Origin: an uncultured Helicobacter sp.
GTDB lineage: Bacteria > Campylobacterota > Campylobacteria > Campylobacterales > Helicobacteraceae
Direction: 5' to 3'
DNA: 64,000 nt
Assembly (NCBI GenBank): GCA_944326445.1
Contig: CALVDZ010000009.1
Span: forward strand, 7,631-71,630
This document shows positions 42,048 through 51,722 of the stretch, one piece after another. The stretch's first letter is position 1. Each line of letters starts with the position of its first letter. The translations under genes were made by a program, and so were the position numbers. The notes under the pieces were generated by a model. That model had not been told where the DNA came from. It saw only the letters and a list, made by a program, of their open reading frames with translations, and did not search any database.

Positions 42048-43701
42048 CTAGCGCACCCTAAAGACATACATTTGTGAGGGGAGTTTGAAGGTGTTGCCGA
42101 CATTGCTTAGCGCGTGCTTAATCCCTAGCTGCTGCAGTGCGTAGGCTCCCAAACTCATCATATTGTATGAGGGCAGATAGCCAAAGTTGTCTGTGGCAAA
42201 CAAAAGCTCGTGTTGGGCTTTGAGAGATTGGATATATTCTTGTGTGATGGGCTTGTCGCTAAAAAAAGTCAGGATTATCAAATCCCCACTTTGTGGCTCG
42301 CTCACCTCATCGGTGTTATAAAAGCTCAGCTTTGCCTCTATATTGGTGCTAAAAACTTGTCCATTTGGCTCTTTGGATTTTATATCAAAAATCTGTGTGT
42401 TATAGAATCTAGGGAGTATGCCAAAGAGTGTGCTATACATCCACGAGTTGTAGTATTTGTCCCTACCGCGCCCAAAACCATCAAAATACAAAGTCGTTTG
42501 GGGGTGCTCTGACAAATAGCCTTGGAGGAAGCCCATCGTTTGTGCTAGGTTGCGCATTTGAATCTTATTGAGTGTGAAATAATGTATCCCTTGGGGGATT
42601 GCATTGCCTAGCAGACTAAGCCCAACCACGCCGCTTATGCACCAAAACAGCACCTTTTTCACAAGCACCTTCCCATAGAGTGCCACAAAATACAGCGCGT
42701 AGATATAGGCAAGGATATTGGCGGGCATAAAATAATGAAAACTCCCCATACCCAAAATGAGAAACGCCAGAAAATACCCAAACGCGATAAGCCCGATACT
42801 ATCCCAAAAGGGATTTGGGCATTGTCTATGCGTATAGAGCCACACAGCGCGCGCTAGCAGCATACATGGCAGAGCGATACTCACCATCGGGGCGGCTAGC
42901 ACAGAGACAGCGAGCGTGCGTATGGGGCTAAAGACGAATTCTTGATTGGTATAGCTAGAGTGCGCGTTGGCAGTCATATACGCATAGCAGAGCAAAAACA
43001 CTACGCCGCTTACCATCAGCGCGATATCCATACTGATAAGCCGTTTGTCGAGGGATTTGAAGGATTTGTGGTGTGAGAGAAAGCTAAAGAGGAGGTGTAA
43101 GAATCCAAAGCCACTAATGAGGATAAAGGACACTTCTTTGAGATAAATGACGCAATTCCCTGCAAGCAGCATCAGTGTCGCATATATATATATATATATC
43201 AGTAACAGTGCGCGAAAGCTTGGTGTAGAAATGATAGGCAGCGAGTAAGAAAATGCCTAGAAAGAGAATCTGTGTGTTTTCAGGAAAGGGGATTTGTGTG
43301 ATGATTTTGGTATAGCCAACCGTGAGTGCAAAGCTGACAAAAGATACAAGCACAAGTGCCCTATGAGCCTTTGTGTAAAGACTAAGCTTGAAAAAACAAA
43401 ACGCCACAAGCACAAAGACAATGGCATTGCCTATCATAAACGCATATGGGCTAGTAGAAAATAAGGCGATTAGATTTAGATTCCAACCAGCAAGGGGGAA
43501 AAATCGTCCATAACCTGTCTCAAGTCCGTGCCACGCGTCCCTGCCCTCTACCAAGCTCGCATAAAAGGCAATGTCATCGCCGCTCATAAAGGGCGCGCTT
43601 GATTTGTAAATCAGGGCAAAGGCATACAGCCCGACAAAAAGCCAATACAGCTTATCCCAAACGCTACTTTGTGTGGTAGCAGTGTGTGCGTGAGGTTTCA
43701 T
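42048..43701 (-). CDS. Polytopic membrane protein, (AT)9 phase-variable (OFF)
   Basis: From the ATG at 43701 (behind AAAGGAG) the frame runs through several transmembrane helices to a tract of nine AT dinucleotides at 43182-43199, where it leaves frame. The other frame continues with more helices to the stop at 42048. Ten or seven AT units would join them into about 550 residues with roughly ten membrane helices and a C-terminal soluble part. The N-terminal APFMSGDDIAFY and GYGRFFPLAG resemble bacterial membrane glycosyltransferase-like families, but I cannot name it. Confidence 0.8.
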
Positions 43702-43784
43702 AAAACTCCTTTTAAGATTGTGATTTGAGCGGGCGATTATAGCCACAACTTGTGCAAAACTCTCTTAAAAAGCCGATAGTGCGC

Positions 43785-43790
43785 TATAAT
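43785..43790 (+). promoter_or_regulatory. -10 box before hypA
   Basis: TATAAT preceded by GCGC lies 28 bases before the hypA start; no clear -35. Confidence 0.5.
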
Positions 43791-43818
43791 GACACAATCA
43801 CGATAGGGATAGAATCTA

Positions 43819-44175
43819 ATGCACGAATTATCGATTGTCAATGCGCTTTTGGAGCAGGCTTGCGAGATAGCCACGCAGCATAATGCTAGCAAGGTGCATA
43901 AAATCATCATCAGCGTGGGCGAGCGCAGCGGCGTGGATATGGGGCTGCTTGCGCGCACCTTTGAGACATTTAGAACAGAGTTTGCCCTGTGTGAAAACGC
44001 GCTTTTAGAATCTGTGTATGAGCGCGTGGAGGTGCTCTGTGAGGATTGCCAAACCCAAAGCGTTGCGCAAGATATGCAATACGCGATATGCCCCCATTGC
44101 CAATCGCGCAATGTGCGCATTGTCAAAGGCAAGGAACTGCTTTTGCTAAGCCTAGAGCTAGATTCACAAGAATAA
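43819..44175 (+). CDS. hypA: Hydrogenase/urease nickel metallochaperone HypA
   Basis: HypA delivers nickel to the [NiFe]-hydrogenase and, in Helicobacter, to urease. The nickel-binding N-terminus MHELSIVNAL is intact, and the zinc site is formed by CEDCQ and CPHCQ. Length (118 aa) is normal. Together with the downstream hypothetical and lpxB it keeps the H. pylori HP0869-0867 order. Confidence 0.96.
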   Translation: MHELSIVNALLEQACEIATQHNASKVHKIIISVGERSGVDMGLLARTFETFRTEFALCENALLESVYERVEVLCEDCQTQSVAQDMQYAICPHCQSRNVRIVKGKELLLLSLELDSQE

Positions 44176-44185
44176 GCGAGCGAGA

Positions 44186-44710
44186 ATGCCACAAAACATT
44201 GATGCGCGGATTTTCAAGGAATTTTTGCAATACGATCTCACAAGCGGGAGTTTGTGGGAGATTGTGGAGATTTTTGAGCGACATCGCGCGCGCTTTAGAG
44301 ACGAGATAAGCCAATACCAAGAGGAGATCACAAAGGCAAAAAAGGAATTAGGGGAGTTGCGCGAGCAGCTTAGCCAAGCTAGGGCGTTGCAGGCAGAGCA
44401 CGCCGCACCAAAGCCCCAAAACGCGCAGCCAAAGCCCAAAAAATCGCCCCAAAAACCAAGTGAGAGCAAATCTGAAATACCACAGGAGTATAAACAGAGG
44501 ATTTTGGAGCTTGAGCTAGAAAATAGGCGACTAGGGATCGAGCTAAGGGATCTCAAGCAAGAAATCGCGCTCAATGAGCGAGAATCTATGCAGCGAGAAT
44601 CTAAACAACAAAAATCGCCCCTCTCATCTCCCACATCTCCCAAATCCCGCGCCAAAGCCCCAAAATCCGCAAATCCTACGCCAGCAAAGCACACAAAGGG
44701 CAATGCGTGA
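44186..44710 (+). CDS. Coiled-coil hypothetical protein (HP0868 position)
   Basis: The 174-residue product has two predicted coiled coils (about 35-70 and 100-135) separated and followed by Lys/Pro/Ser-rich segments. The N-terminus MPQNIDARIFKEFLQYDL is the most protein-like part. It lies 10 bases after hypA and overlaps the possible GTG of lpxB. No function assigned. Confidence 0.65.
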   Translation: MPQNIDARIFKEFLQYDLTSGSLWEIVEIFERHRARFRDEISQYQEEITKAKKELGELREQLSQARALQAEHAAPKPQNAQPKPKKSPQKPSESKSEIPQEYKQRILELELENRRLGIELRDLKQEIALNERESMQRESKQQKSPLSSPTSPKSRAKAPKSANPTPAKHTKGNA

Positions 44711-44748
44711 GTTTAGTAGCCAAAAATACAGAATCTAAAAGGCTAGCA

Positions 44749-45960
44749 ATGCAGCAAGATACAACAATCACTCATCGCGTGTTTGTCAGCGCGCTCGAGC
44801 CAAGTGCCAATCTCCACCTAAAAGCGCTCGCTTATGAGCTAAACACGCTCGCGGAGCAGAGGGGTGTGGTGCTAGAGATTGTGGGGATTTTTGATCATAG
44901 CGCGTTTGTGGATTGTGCGCATTTGCGGGCACATTCTAGCTATGAGCTAAGCGCGTTTGCGGTGATGGCGTTTGTGGATGTGATAAAAAAATATTTTTTT
45001 TATAAGCGCGTGAATGATGAGATGATAGCCCTCGCTAAAACCTGCAAAAAAGCCCTGCTGCTTGATAGCTCGAGCTTTCATATACCGCTAGCCAAGGGGC
45101 TTAGGGGCAGTGGCGTGGAGGTGGTGTATTATATCCTGCCCCAAGTGTGGGCGTGGAAAAGCTGGAGGGCAAAGGAGATAGAGCGCATTTGTGATAGGCT
45201 ATGTGCGATTTTGCCCTTTGAGCTTAGTATGTATCCAAACGCGCTCAAAGATGGGCGTGCGCGCTATGTCGGGCATCCGCTGCTTGATGAGCTGCCGCTA
45301 GATTCTGTGGATTCTATGGATTCTAGTGAATCCACAGAATCTGCGCGAGAGGGCGAGGCAGGGCGAGGGCAAACAATCGTGTTTATGCCCGGGAGCCGCC
45401 GCGGGGAGATTGGCAGGATTTTCCCTATTTTTGTGCGCTTAGCAAGGGAGCTTAGTGAATCTAAAGTGCTCGTGGCTCCTGCGCATTTTGCCAACCTCCC
45501 AAAAGATGAGCTACACAGAATCTATGGCGATGGGCTAGAGGAATTTGCGCTTAGTTTTGATTCCACGCAGGCGTTAAGAGCGTGCAAGTTTGCCTTTATC
45601 TGCTCGGGCACAGCGACACTGCAGGCGGCACTGCTAGGCGCGCCATTTGTGCTTGCTTACACGATGCGCAAGGTGGAGTATCATATCGCCAAGGCGTTTG
45701 TGGGGCTAAATGTCGTGGGGTTGGCAAATATCCTGTATCAGGGGGCTTGTGGCGAGAGTGCGGGGAGAGGCGAGCAGAGGCTGCACACAGAGCTTATCCA
45801 AGATGAATTGAGTGTAGAAAACCTTTTAGATTCTTATAAGCATTTTGACTACCAAACCTACGCGCGCAATGCCAAAAAACTCCGCGCGTATTTGGGCTAT
45901 GGTAGCTCGCGCAATGTCGCTACAGTCCTGCTAGAAAGTCTCACACAAACCCCACGCTAG
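44749..45960 (+). CDS. lpxB: Lipid-A-disaccharide synthase
   Basis: LpxB condenses UDP-2,3-diacylglucosamine with lipid X to form the lipid A disaccharide. Family motifs are FVSALEPSANLHL at the start, YYILPQVWAWKSWRA, YVGHPLLDE, FMPGSRRGEIGR and ICSGTATLQAALLG. I chose the ATG at 44749 (403 aa) because it places the conserved start correctly; the open frame begins at a GTG at 44707. A short insert of DS/ES residues (DNA 45298-45365) after the GHPLLDE motif holds four GATTC/GAATC words. Confidence 0.94.
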   Translation: MQQDTTITHRVFVSALEPSANLHLKALAYELNTLAEQRGVVLEIVGIFDHSAFVDCAHLRAHSSYELSAFAVMAFVDVIKKYFFYKRVNDEMIALAKTCKKALLLDSSSFHIPLAKGLRGSGVEVVYYILPQVWAWKSWRAKEIERICDRLCAILPFELSMYPNALKDGRARYVGHPLLDELPLDSVDSMDSSESTESAREGEAGRGQTIVFMPGSRRGEIGRIFPIFVRLARELSESKVLVAPAHFANLPKDELHRIYGDGLEEFALSFDSTQALRACKFAFICSGTATLQAALLGAPFVLAYTMRKVEYHIAKAFVGLNVVGLANILYQGACGESAGRGEQRLHTELIQDELSVENLLDSYKHFDYQTYARNAKKLRAYLGYGSSRNVATVLLESLTQTPR

Positions 45961-46069
45961 CGCAATGTGTAGCACGCTAGCCACGCAAGAAAATCTAGTT
46001 ATTAGTGCCTTTTAAGTTTTGATTGACTAAAATTTAGCCCTACTTTAAGAAAGCAGGAGAGGAAGCGCG

Positions 46070-48499
46070 ATGAAGTATATAAAGTTTTTTAAGGAGCTCA
46101 ACAACAAAGATGTTCCTATCGTGGGTGGTAAAAACGCGAGTATCGGCGAGATGTTTCAAGAGCTCGTATCTGAAGGCATAAAGGTGCCAAATGGCTTTGC
46201 GATCACAAGCGAGGCGTATTGGTATCTGCTAGATTCTGGCGGGATTAGGGAGACGATTGAGGAGCTGCTAAGGGGCGTTGATGTCACAGAGATCGATGTG
46301 CTAAAGACGCGCTCCAAAAAGATTAGGGAATTGATTTTTGGCACGCCCTTTCCCGATGATTTGCGCGAAGAGATCTTTGAAGCTTATAAAATCCTTAGCG
46401 AAGAATATGGTATGAAAGAAACCGATGTGGCGGTGCGCAGCTCGGCGACTGCGGAGGATCTCCCCGATGCTTCATTTGCAGGACAACAAGACACATACCT
46501 AAGCGTGAGGGGCAAAAGTGAGCTGATACACTATATCAAATCCTGCTTTGCCTCACTTTTTACCGATAGGGCGGTGAGTTATCGCGCCTCTAGGGGATTT
46601 GATCACTTCAAAGTCGCGCTTTCTGTGGGTGTGCAAAAAATGGTGCGTGCGGATAAGGGCAGTGCGGGCGTGATGTTTAGTATCGATACCGAGACGGGAT
46701 TCAAAGACGCGGTGTTTATCACGGCTTCTTGGGGGCTTGGCGAAAATGTCGTGGGCGGCACAGTAAATCCCGATGAGTTTTATGTCTTTAAACCCACGCT
46801 AAAAGATGGCAAACGCCCCATCATCAAGCGTCAGCTAGGGCATAAGCACCAAAAGATGGTCTATGCCCCGCGCGGCAGCGAACACCCTACTAAAAATATC
46901 AAAACCACCCAAAAAGAGCTCAAAACCTTCTCCATCACAGATGAAGATATACTCACGCTCGCGCGCTATGCCGTGAGGATAGAGGAGCACTATACCAAAG
47001 AGGCTGGCGAGTATCGCCCTATGGATATGGAATGGGCAAAAGATGGCGAGAGCGGGGAGATATTTATCGTGCAAGCGCGTCCTGAAACTGTGCAGAGTCA
47101 AAAGCTCAAAACCCAAACTGCTAATCGCTTGGAGGAGTTTAGATTCACAGATTCTGCAGAATCTCGCGAGGTTATCATTACCGGACGCGCCATTGGCAAC
47201 AAAATCGGCGCGGGCAAGGTGCGTATCATCAATAACCTAGAGCATATGAACACCTTTAATGAGGGCGAAATCCTCGTAACAGACAATACCGATCCGGATT
47301 GGGAACCTGTGATGAAAAAGGCTGCGGCAGTGATCACAAATCGCGGCGGTAGGACTTGCCACGCAGCGATCGTGGCGCGCGAGATCGGAGTGCCTGCGAT
47401 AGTGGGCGCAGTGGGCGCGACTGATAGGCTTTATACCGGTATGGAGATTACCGTTTCTTGCGCTGAGGGCGAAGAGGGGTATGTGTATGCGGGAATCTGT
47501 GATTATGAAGTCAAAAGTGTGGAGCTTGATAATCTCGGTGAGACAAAGACAAAGATTTATATGAATGTGGGCAATCCCGAAAAGGCGTTTGGGTTTGCCA
47601 AACTGCCAAATAGCGGCGTGGGACTAGCCAGAATGGAGCTCATCGTGCTCAATCAGATCAAAGCCCACCCCCTCGCATTGCTTGATATCCAAAATGGCAA
47701 GGGCAAGGAGATCAAAGAGCGCGCGGAGATCGAGCGGCTGATGGCGGGGTATGAGAGCCCAAAAGATTTTTTTATCAAAAAGATCGCCGAGGGCATTGGT
47801 ATGATTTGCGCGGCGTTTTACCCAAATCCCGTTATCGTGCGCACGAGTGATTTTAAATCAAACGAATACCGCGGTATGGTGGCAGGCACATACTACGAGC
47901 CACAAGAAGAAAACCCTATGCTAGGCTATCGCGGGGCGAGCAGGTATTATTCTGATCTCTATCGTGTGGCGTTTGAGTGGGAATGCGAGGCGTTAGCTAT
48001 GGTGCGCGATGAGATGGGGCTAAGTAATATGAAGGTGATGATACCATTTTTGCGCACGCCAGAAGAGGGCAAAAAGGTGCTAGAGATTATGCGTCGCAAT
48101 GGCCTAGAATCGGGGCGCAATGGCTTAGAGATCTATGTGATGTGCGAGTTGCCGGTGAATGTGATTTTGGCAGATGAGTTTTTGAGTATGTTTGATGGGT
48201 ATTCTATCGGTTCAAACGATCTCACGCAGCTTACTCTAGGCGTGGATAGAGACGGGCAGCTCGTAACGCATATCTTTGATGAGCGCAATCCTGCAATGTT
48301 TGAGATGTTTAGACAAGCCATAGCGGCGTGTAAGCGGCATAATAAATATTGTGGTATCTGTGGGCAAGCCCCAAGCGACTATCCAGAAGTTACGGAATTT
48401 TTGGTAAAAGAGGGCATTAGCTCCATCTCGCTCAATCCAGATTCTGTGATAAAGACTTGGCGATTTGTCGCAGAGCTAGAAAATAAACTTGCAAAATAA
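46070..48499 (+). CDS. ppsA: Phosphoenolpyruvate synthase
   Basis: PpsA converts pyruvate and ATP to PEP, AMP and phosphate, feeding gluconeogenesis from amino and organic acids. The N-terminal ATP-binding domain has VGGKNASIGEM and DLPDASFAGQQDTYL. The phosphohistidine is in GGRTCHAAIVAREIG near residue 431. The C-terminal PEP site has GSNDLTQLTLGVDRD and the CGQAPSDYP cysteine. The 809-residue length fits the family. An AGGAGAGGAAG ribosome region precedes the ATG. Confidence 0.97.
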   Translation: MKYIKFFKELNNKDVPIVGGKNASIGEMFQELVSEGIKVPNGFAITSEAYWYLLDSGGIRETIEELLRGVDVTEIDVLKTRSKKIRELIFGTPFPDDLREEIFEAYKILSEEYGMKETDVAVRSSATAEDLPDASFAGQQDTYLSVRGKSELIHYIKSCFASLFTDRAVSYRASRGFDHFKVALSVGVQKMVRADKGSAGVMFSIDTETGFKDAVFITASWGLGENVVGGTVNPDEFYVFKPTLKDGKRPIIKRQLGHKHQKMVYAPRGSEHPTKNIKTTQKELKTFSITDEDILTLARYAVRIEEHYTKEAGEYRPMDMEWAKDGESGEIFIVQARPETVQSQKLKTQTANRLEEFRFTDSAESREVIITGRAIGNKIGAGKVRIINNLEHMNTFNEGEILVTDNTDPDWEPVMKKAAAVITNRGGRTCHAAIVAREIGVPAIVGAVGATDRLYTGMEITVSCAEGEEGYVYAGICDYEVKSVELDNLGETKTKIYMNVGNPEKAFGFAKLPNSGVGLARMELIVLNQIKAHPLALLDIQNGKGKEIKERAEIERLMAGYESPKDFFIKKIAEGIGMICAAFYPNPVIVRTSDFKSNEYRGMVAGTYYEPQEENPMLGYRGASRYYSDLYRVAFEWECEALAMVRDEMGLSNMKVMIPFLRTPEEGKKVLEIMRRNGLESGRNGLEIYVMCELPVNVILADEFLSMFDGYSIGSNDLTQLTLGVDRDGQLVTHIFDERNPAMFEMFRQAIAACKRHNKYCGICGQAPSDYPEVTEFLVKEGISSISLNPDSVIKTWRFVAELENKLAK

Positions 48500-48514
48500 C
48501 AGAATCGAGGTAGT

Positions 48515-49297
48515 ATGGAATTTATTTTATTGCTTATAGGAGCGGGGGTAGCGTATTTTTTGTATGTTACCCTGCAGGATTATCTCAAAAATCCCCTGCA
48601 CCAAGAGATCGCCCAGCCAAAACCGCGATTTGAAGTCGCACAGATAGGGCAAGTCAGCGAGCAGGAGAGGGCACAAAACAAAATCAGAGAGAGTGAATAT
48701 GGGATTTTGAGTGCGATTTTGGGCATTTTTGCCCGCAGTGATGGCAAGATGTGTGAGTTTGAGCGCGTGCTCGTGGAGGATATGATCGATGAGATGGCGC
48801 GAGATTCTAAAAACTCCAAAATCACTAAAGAAGCCTTGCTAGAGATTTATGAAAACGGCGATGAGCGTAGCCTAGAGCAGCTGTGCGTGGATTTTAGCAA
48901 CGCGACAAAGGGCGAGTATAAAAAACGCCTAAAGGTTGTGGAGTTTTTGTTTGTCCTTGCGTATGCTGATGGGGAATTTGACAAAAACGAAGAGGCTATG
49001 CTCATCGATGTGGCGGCGTTTTTTGAGCTAGATAATGAGGATTTTAACAAGCTCTATGATGAGTTTGCCGCCTCGTATGCAAACGATGTAGAGATGAGCA
49101 CACAAGAGGCTTTGGAGCTTTTGGGACTGCAGGAGGGCTATGCTAAAGAGGACTTAGAGAAGTCCTACAATGAGCTGCTCAAAAAAACCAAGGGCGTGAT
49201 TTTGGATAACCAAAATGTGAATAAATCGCTCCTAGATAGCGTTGTGCAGGATTTGCGCAGAGTGGAAAAAGCCTATAAACTCCTTAAGAACGCGTAA
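48515..49297 (+). CDS. Membrane-anchored TerB-like protein with degenerate J domain (DjlA-like)
   Basis: One N-terminal transmembrane helix (residues 3-20) is followed by a TerB-like helical domain (about 65-180: ILGIFARSDGKMCEFE and VLAYADGEFDKNEEAML, acidic metal-type turns). A C-terminal region aligns in shape with a J domain (EALELLGLQEGYAKEDLEKS, then a helix to the end). The HPD tripeptide that stimulates DnaK is replaced by KTKG, so a normal co-chaperone role is unlikely. It lies 15 bases after ppsA. Confidence 0.72.
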   Translation: MEFILLLIGAGVAYFLYVTLQDYLKNPLHQEIAQPKPRFEVAQIGQVSEQERAQNKIRESEYGILSAILGIFARSDGKMCEFERVLVEDMIDEMARDSKNSKITKEALLEIYENGDERSLEQLCVDFSNATKGEYKKRLKVVEFLFVLAYADGEFDKNEEAMLIDVAAFFELDNEDFNKLYDEFAASYANDVEMSTQEALELLGLQEGYAKEDLEKSYNELLKKTKGVILDNQNVNKSLLDSVVQDLRRVEKAYKLLKNA

Positions 49298-49412
49298 GCA
49301 CATCTTAGCCGCGATTGTAGCACTCTCTAGCCTTATCTAGTGGCGTGGGGCGCAGGGTGTGGAATGCTTAGTGCTTTAGTAGTCCAAGTTCTAAACAAAA
49401 AGGAGCGGTGCG

Positions 49413-49886
49413 ATGAAAGTGGATGGGCAGTCGTTGCTAAGCGCGATTTATCAGCAAAACCAAGCGGGCGCGAGAGAAGAGGTAAGCGACGCTAAGCTTC
49501 ATCACATTAAGCCCCTAGAGGAGATTTCCCAAACCCAAGTTACTACTGATATTTCTAACCCCAACACCGCGCTTCGTATCAAAGACTATTTTGAGCCCTC
49601 CTCTATGCTCAAAAAAGCCAAAGAGGTGCGCGAGGACGCCATAGACGCGTTTGGCTCTAAAGAGCGTTTTGACAATCTCGCCAATACCCTGCAAAAAGCC
49701 TCTATCATCACCCACAACGAGCTTAGTGCGATGCGCTATTTGCGTGAAAATGCCCAAAAGCTTAGTTTTGATGAGTTTGAAAAAATCGCGAGCAACGACA
49801 CCCACAATATGCAGATGAAAGGGCTGCTTGATAGCGTGGTGCATAAACTCCACTATATCGATAGCATTAATGGCGGCGTGATGTGA
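49413..49886 (+). CDS. Hypothetical cytoplasmic protein, 157 aa
   Basis: AAAGGAGC at a good distance precedes the ATG. The product is helical with an Asn/Gln-rich N-terminus (MKVDGQSLLSAIYQQNQAGA) and a well-structured C-terminal half (ITHNELSAMRYLRENAQKLS). I do not recognise a family. The style, starting with a short disordered part and a conserved helical end, resembles some small flagellar or regulatory proteins, but nothing supports a specific role. Confidence 0.6.
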   Translation: MKVDGQSLLSAIYQQNQAGAREEVSDAKLHHIKPLEEISQTQVTTDISNPNTALRIKDYFEPSSMLKKAKEVREDAIDAFGSKERFDNLANTLQKASIITHNELSAMRYLRENAQKLSFDEFEKIASNDTHNMQMKGLLDSVVHKLHYIDSINGGVM

Positions 49887-49944
49887 GAGCGCGCCAAAAG
49901 TCGCGCATAAGCCACATAAGCCGCACCAGAAACCACGCTAGCCC

Positions 49945-51070
49945 CTAGCGCGCGATAAATTTTTGAACGCCAAAAATCCTCGCATAGACATTATTAGGCC
50001 ATTCATTAGGATTTGAGCTCGGATTGCTCCAGCCCGTGTAGTTTGCATAATACGAGATGAAAGTCTGCGCCTCCACCACGATTTCGCTTTTGCCCATAGC
50101 CTTTTGCGCGGCGATGGAGGCGAGCATACGCTCCCACTTTAGGCGCATATCCGCACACGCCGTGAGCACATAGATTCCATACAGGGCGCATAGCGTGATG
50201 ATGAGCTTTTGAGAAACCTTCAGTGTGCGGTGCTTGAGGCTCTCGCTTAGAATCTTACCCACAAAAATGAGCAAGCTTATATCAAAGATTCCATAGTGCA
50301 GCCTCGCCCTACCGGGTAGCCCCATCTGCAAAGTCGCTGCGATACTCATAAAATACGCCAAAACACCACAAGCACGATTCCAAGCTCACTGCCCCACCCA
50401 GCGACAAGTCCGAGTATGAGCATCCCTAGAGCCTTTAGCAGTGAGAATCTAGTCGAGCTACTCGGGGAGCTCCAAAAAATCCTATAAGACAGGAGATAGA
50501 GGAGGATGAAGCAATACGCCCATAGGTAGTTGAGGCTTCCCGCCGCCCAGAAAAATATCGCACCAAAGGCGCGAAATGCCATAAGCATAAAGAGCATAAG
50601 CGCGAGTGTGGCGCAGTCTGTGAGGGTGAGCGTGGGAAATCGCCCAAAAAGCAGGGCAAAGAGCAGGTAAAAAAAGCCCACGCCAAAGAGGGCATTGATA
50701 AACGCAAAATACGGCGTGTGCGCGAGGTAGGAGCCAAACCAGACTTTGAGCAGCTCGCCGATGCGCCCATTCCAGTGCATATACGAGCGCACCATAGAAT
50801 CTATACTGCCAAGTGGCACGCCAAAATCATCGCTTTGCGTGGGGAAGAGGGCATTGAGCACAAAAAGAAGAGATACAAGCCAATCCCGAGCAAAAGCGTG
50901 GATTGGGGGAGGGCAAGTCGGGCGAGTGCGGGCTGTGGCGCAGGCTGTGAGGCAAAGGCGCAGGCTGTGGCGCGGATGACGCAGGGCTATGTGAGTGGGC
51001 GCTCTGAGCGTGGGTTAGGGCGTTTTGGTGCTAGTGCGAGCATCTCTCTCGGGGGGCATTTTATAGGCAT
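49945..51070 (-). pseudogene. Broken DUF6056-like polytopic membrane protein gene
   Basis: An ATG at 51070 behind AAGGAG opens a frame that stops near 50987. A second frame (to 50346) holds SDDFGVPLG, YMHWNGRIGEL and several transmembrane helices. A third (50361 to 49945) holds MGLPGRARLHYG and the C-terminus. DUF6056-type proteins show the DDF and NGR pattern and are around 500 residues. Here the sum is about 370, so at least two frameshifts and probably an internal deletion have occurred. A GCAGGCTGTG-like repeat lies near the first break (about 50930-50980). No homopolymer tract marks the breaks, so this looks dead rather than switchable. Confidence 0.65.
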
Positions 51071-51192
51071 ATAAGCTCCTTGGGTAAAAATTTTGCACTT
51101 ATAGCATAAGATTGCTAGTGTTTGTGTGATGGATTCTAAAAATTTGGCTTTTTGCGCGAGAGAAAACACAATGCCACAAGCATAGAATCTAA

Positions 51193-51561
51193 TCACTTAT
51201 GGCGCTTGGTGTAGAATCTATCACTGATGCTACACACTTCTTTTTCGTAGATAGAATACGCACCCTCTAAAAATTCGTCCTGTATCTCAGCAAGCCTCTC
51301 ATTTATGCGCTCAAACAAGATTCTATCATGGGGATCAATATCAGCCTCTGTGCGTAGATAATCTAAATATCTGATAAACTCTATGCACTCCATCGAGGGC
51401 ATTTTGCCCGCTTTTCTTGCTGTGGCAGCCGAGCTCGCCACACTTTTACGCAATGTATCAATCATCATCGGGAGATCCGCGCAATACTGCTCGCTGATCG
51501 TCCTGTTTGCATTGCCAAAGCACACCACATAGCAGCACATTTGCCAGAGATTTTGATCCAT
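51193..51561 (-). CDS. Hypothetical protein, 122 aa
   Basis: An AAGGACAG site precedes the ATG. The product is helical and soluble with four cysteines near the N-terminus (two adjacent in MCCYVVCF, and EQYCADL) and an acidic middle. No family is recognised. It is divergent from the HDOD gene, and its promoter region would overlap the T14 run. Confidence 0.55.
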   Translation of the reverse strand: MDQNLWQMCCYVVCFGNANRTISEQYCADLPMMIDTLRKSVASSAATARKAGKMPSMECIEFIRYLDYLRTEADIDPHDRILFERINERLAEIQDEFLEGAYSIYEKEVCSISDRFYTKRHK

Positions 51562-51633
51562 TTACTGTCCTTAATTGATAAATATAAGCTTAAATTATCA
51601 AATTAATGTGCAAATTATAGCTTGAAATTCGCG

Positions 51634-51647
51634 TTTTTTTTTTTTTT
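51634..51647. repeat. T14 homopolymer between divergent genes
   Basis: Fourteen consecutive T residues lie 75 bases upstream of the HDOD gene and 72 bases upstream of the 122-aa hypothetical gene. Tracts of this length slip readily and could alter promoter spacing for one or both genes. Confidence 0.85.
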
Positions 51648-51722
51648 GATAGAATGACGATTTTGCCTTATATAAATAAAGAGAGATTTTTGCACAATAT
51701 TTAAGTAACAAGGAAGCGCAAT

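Noticed and set aside
50718..51074. Plus-strand frame of 118 codons
   Set aside because: It is the antisense of the broken membrane-protein gene and runs through the GCAGGCTGTG repeat; no ribosome site or family motif.
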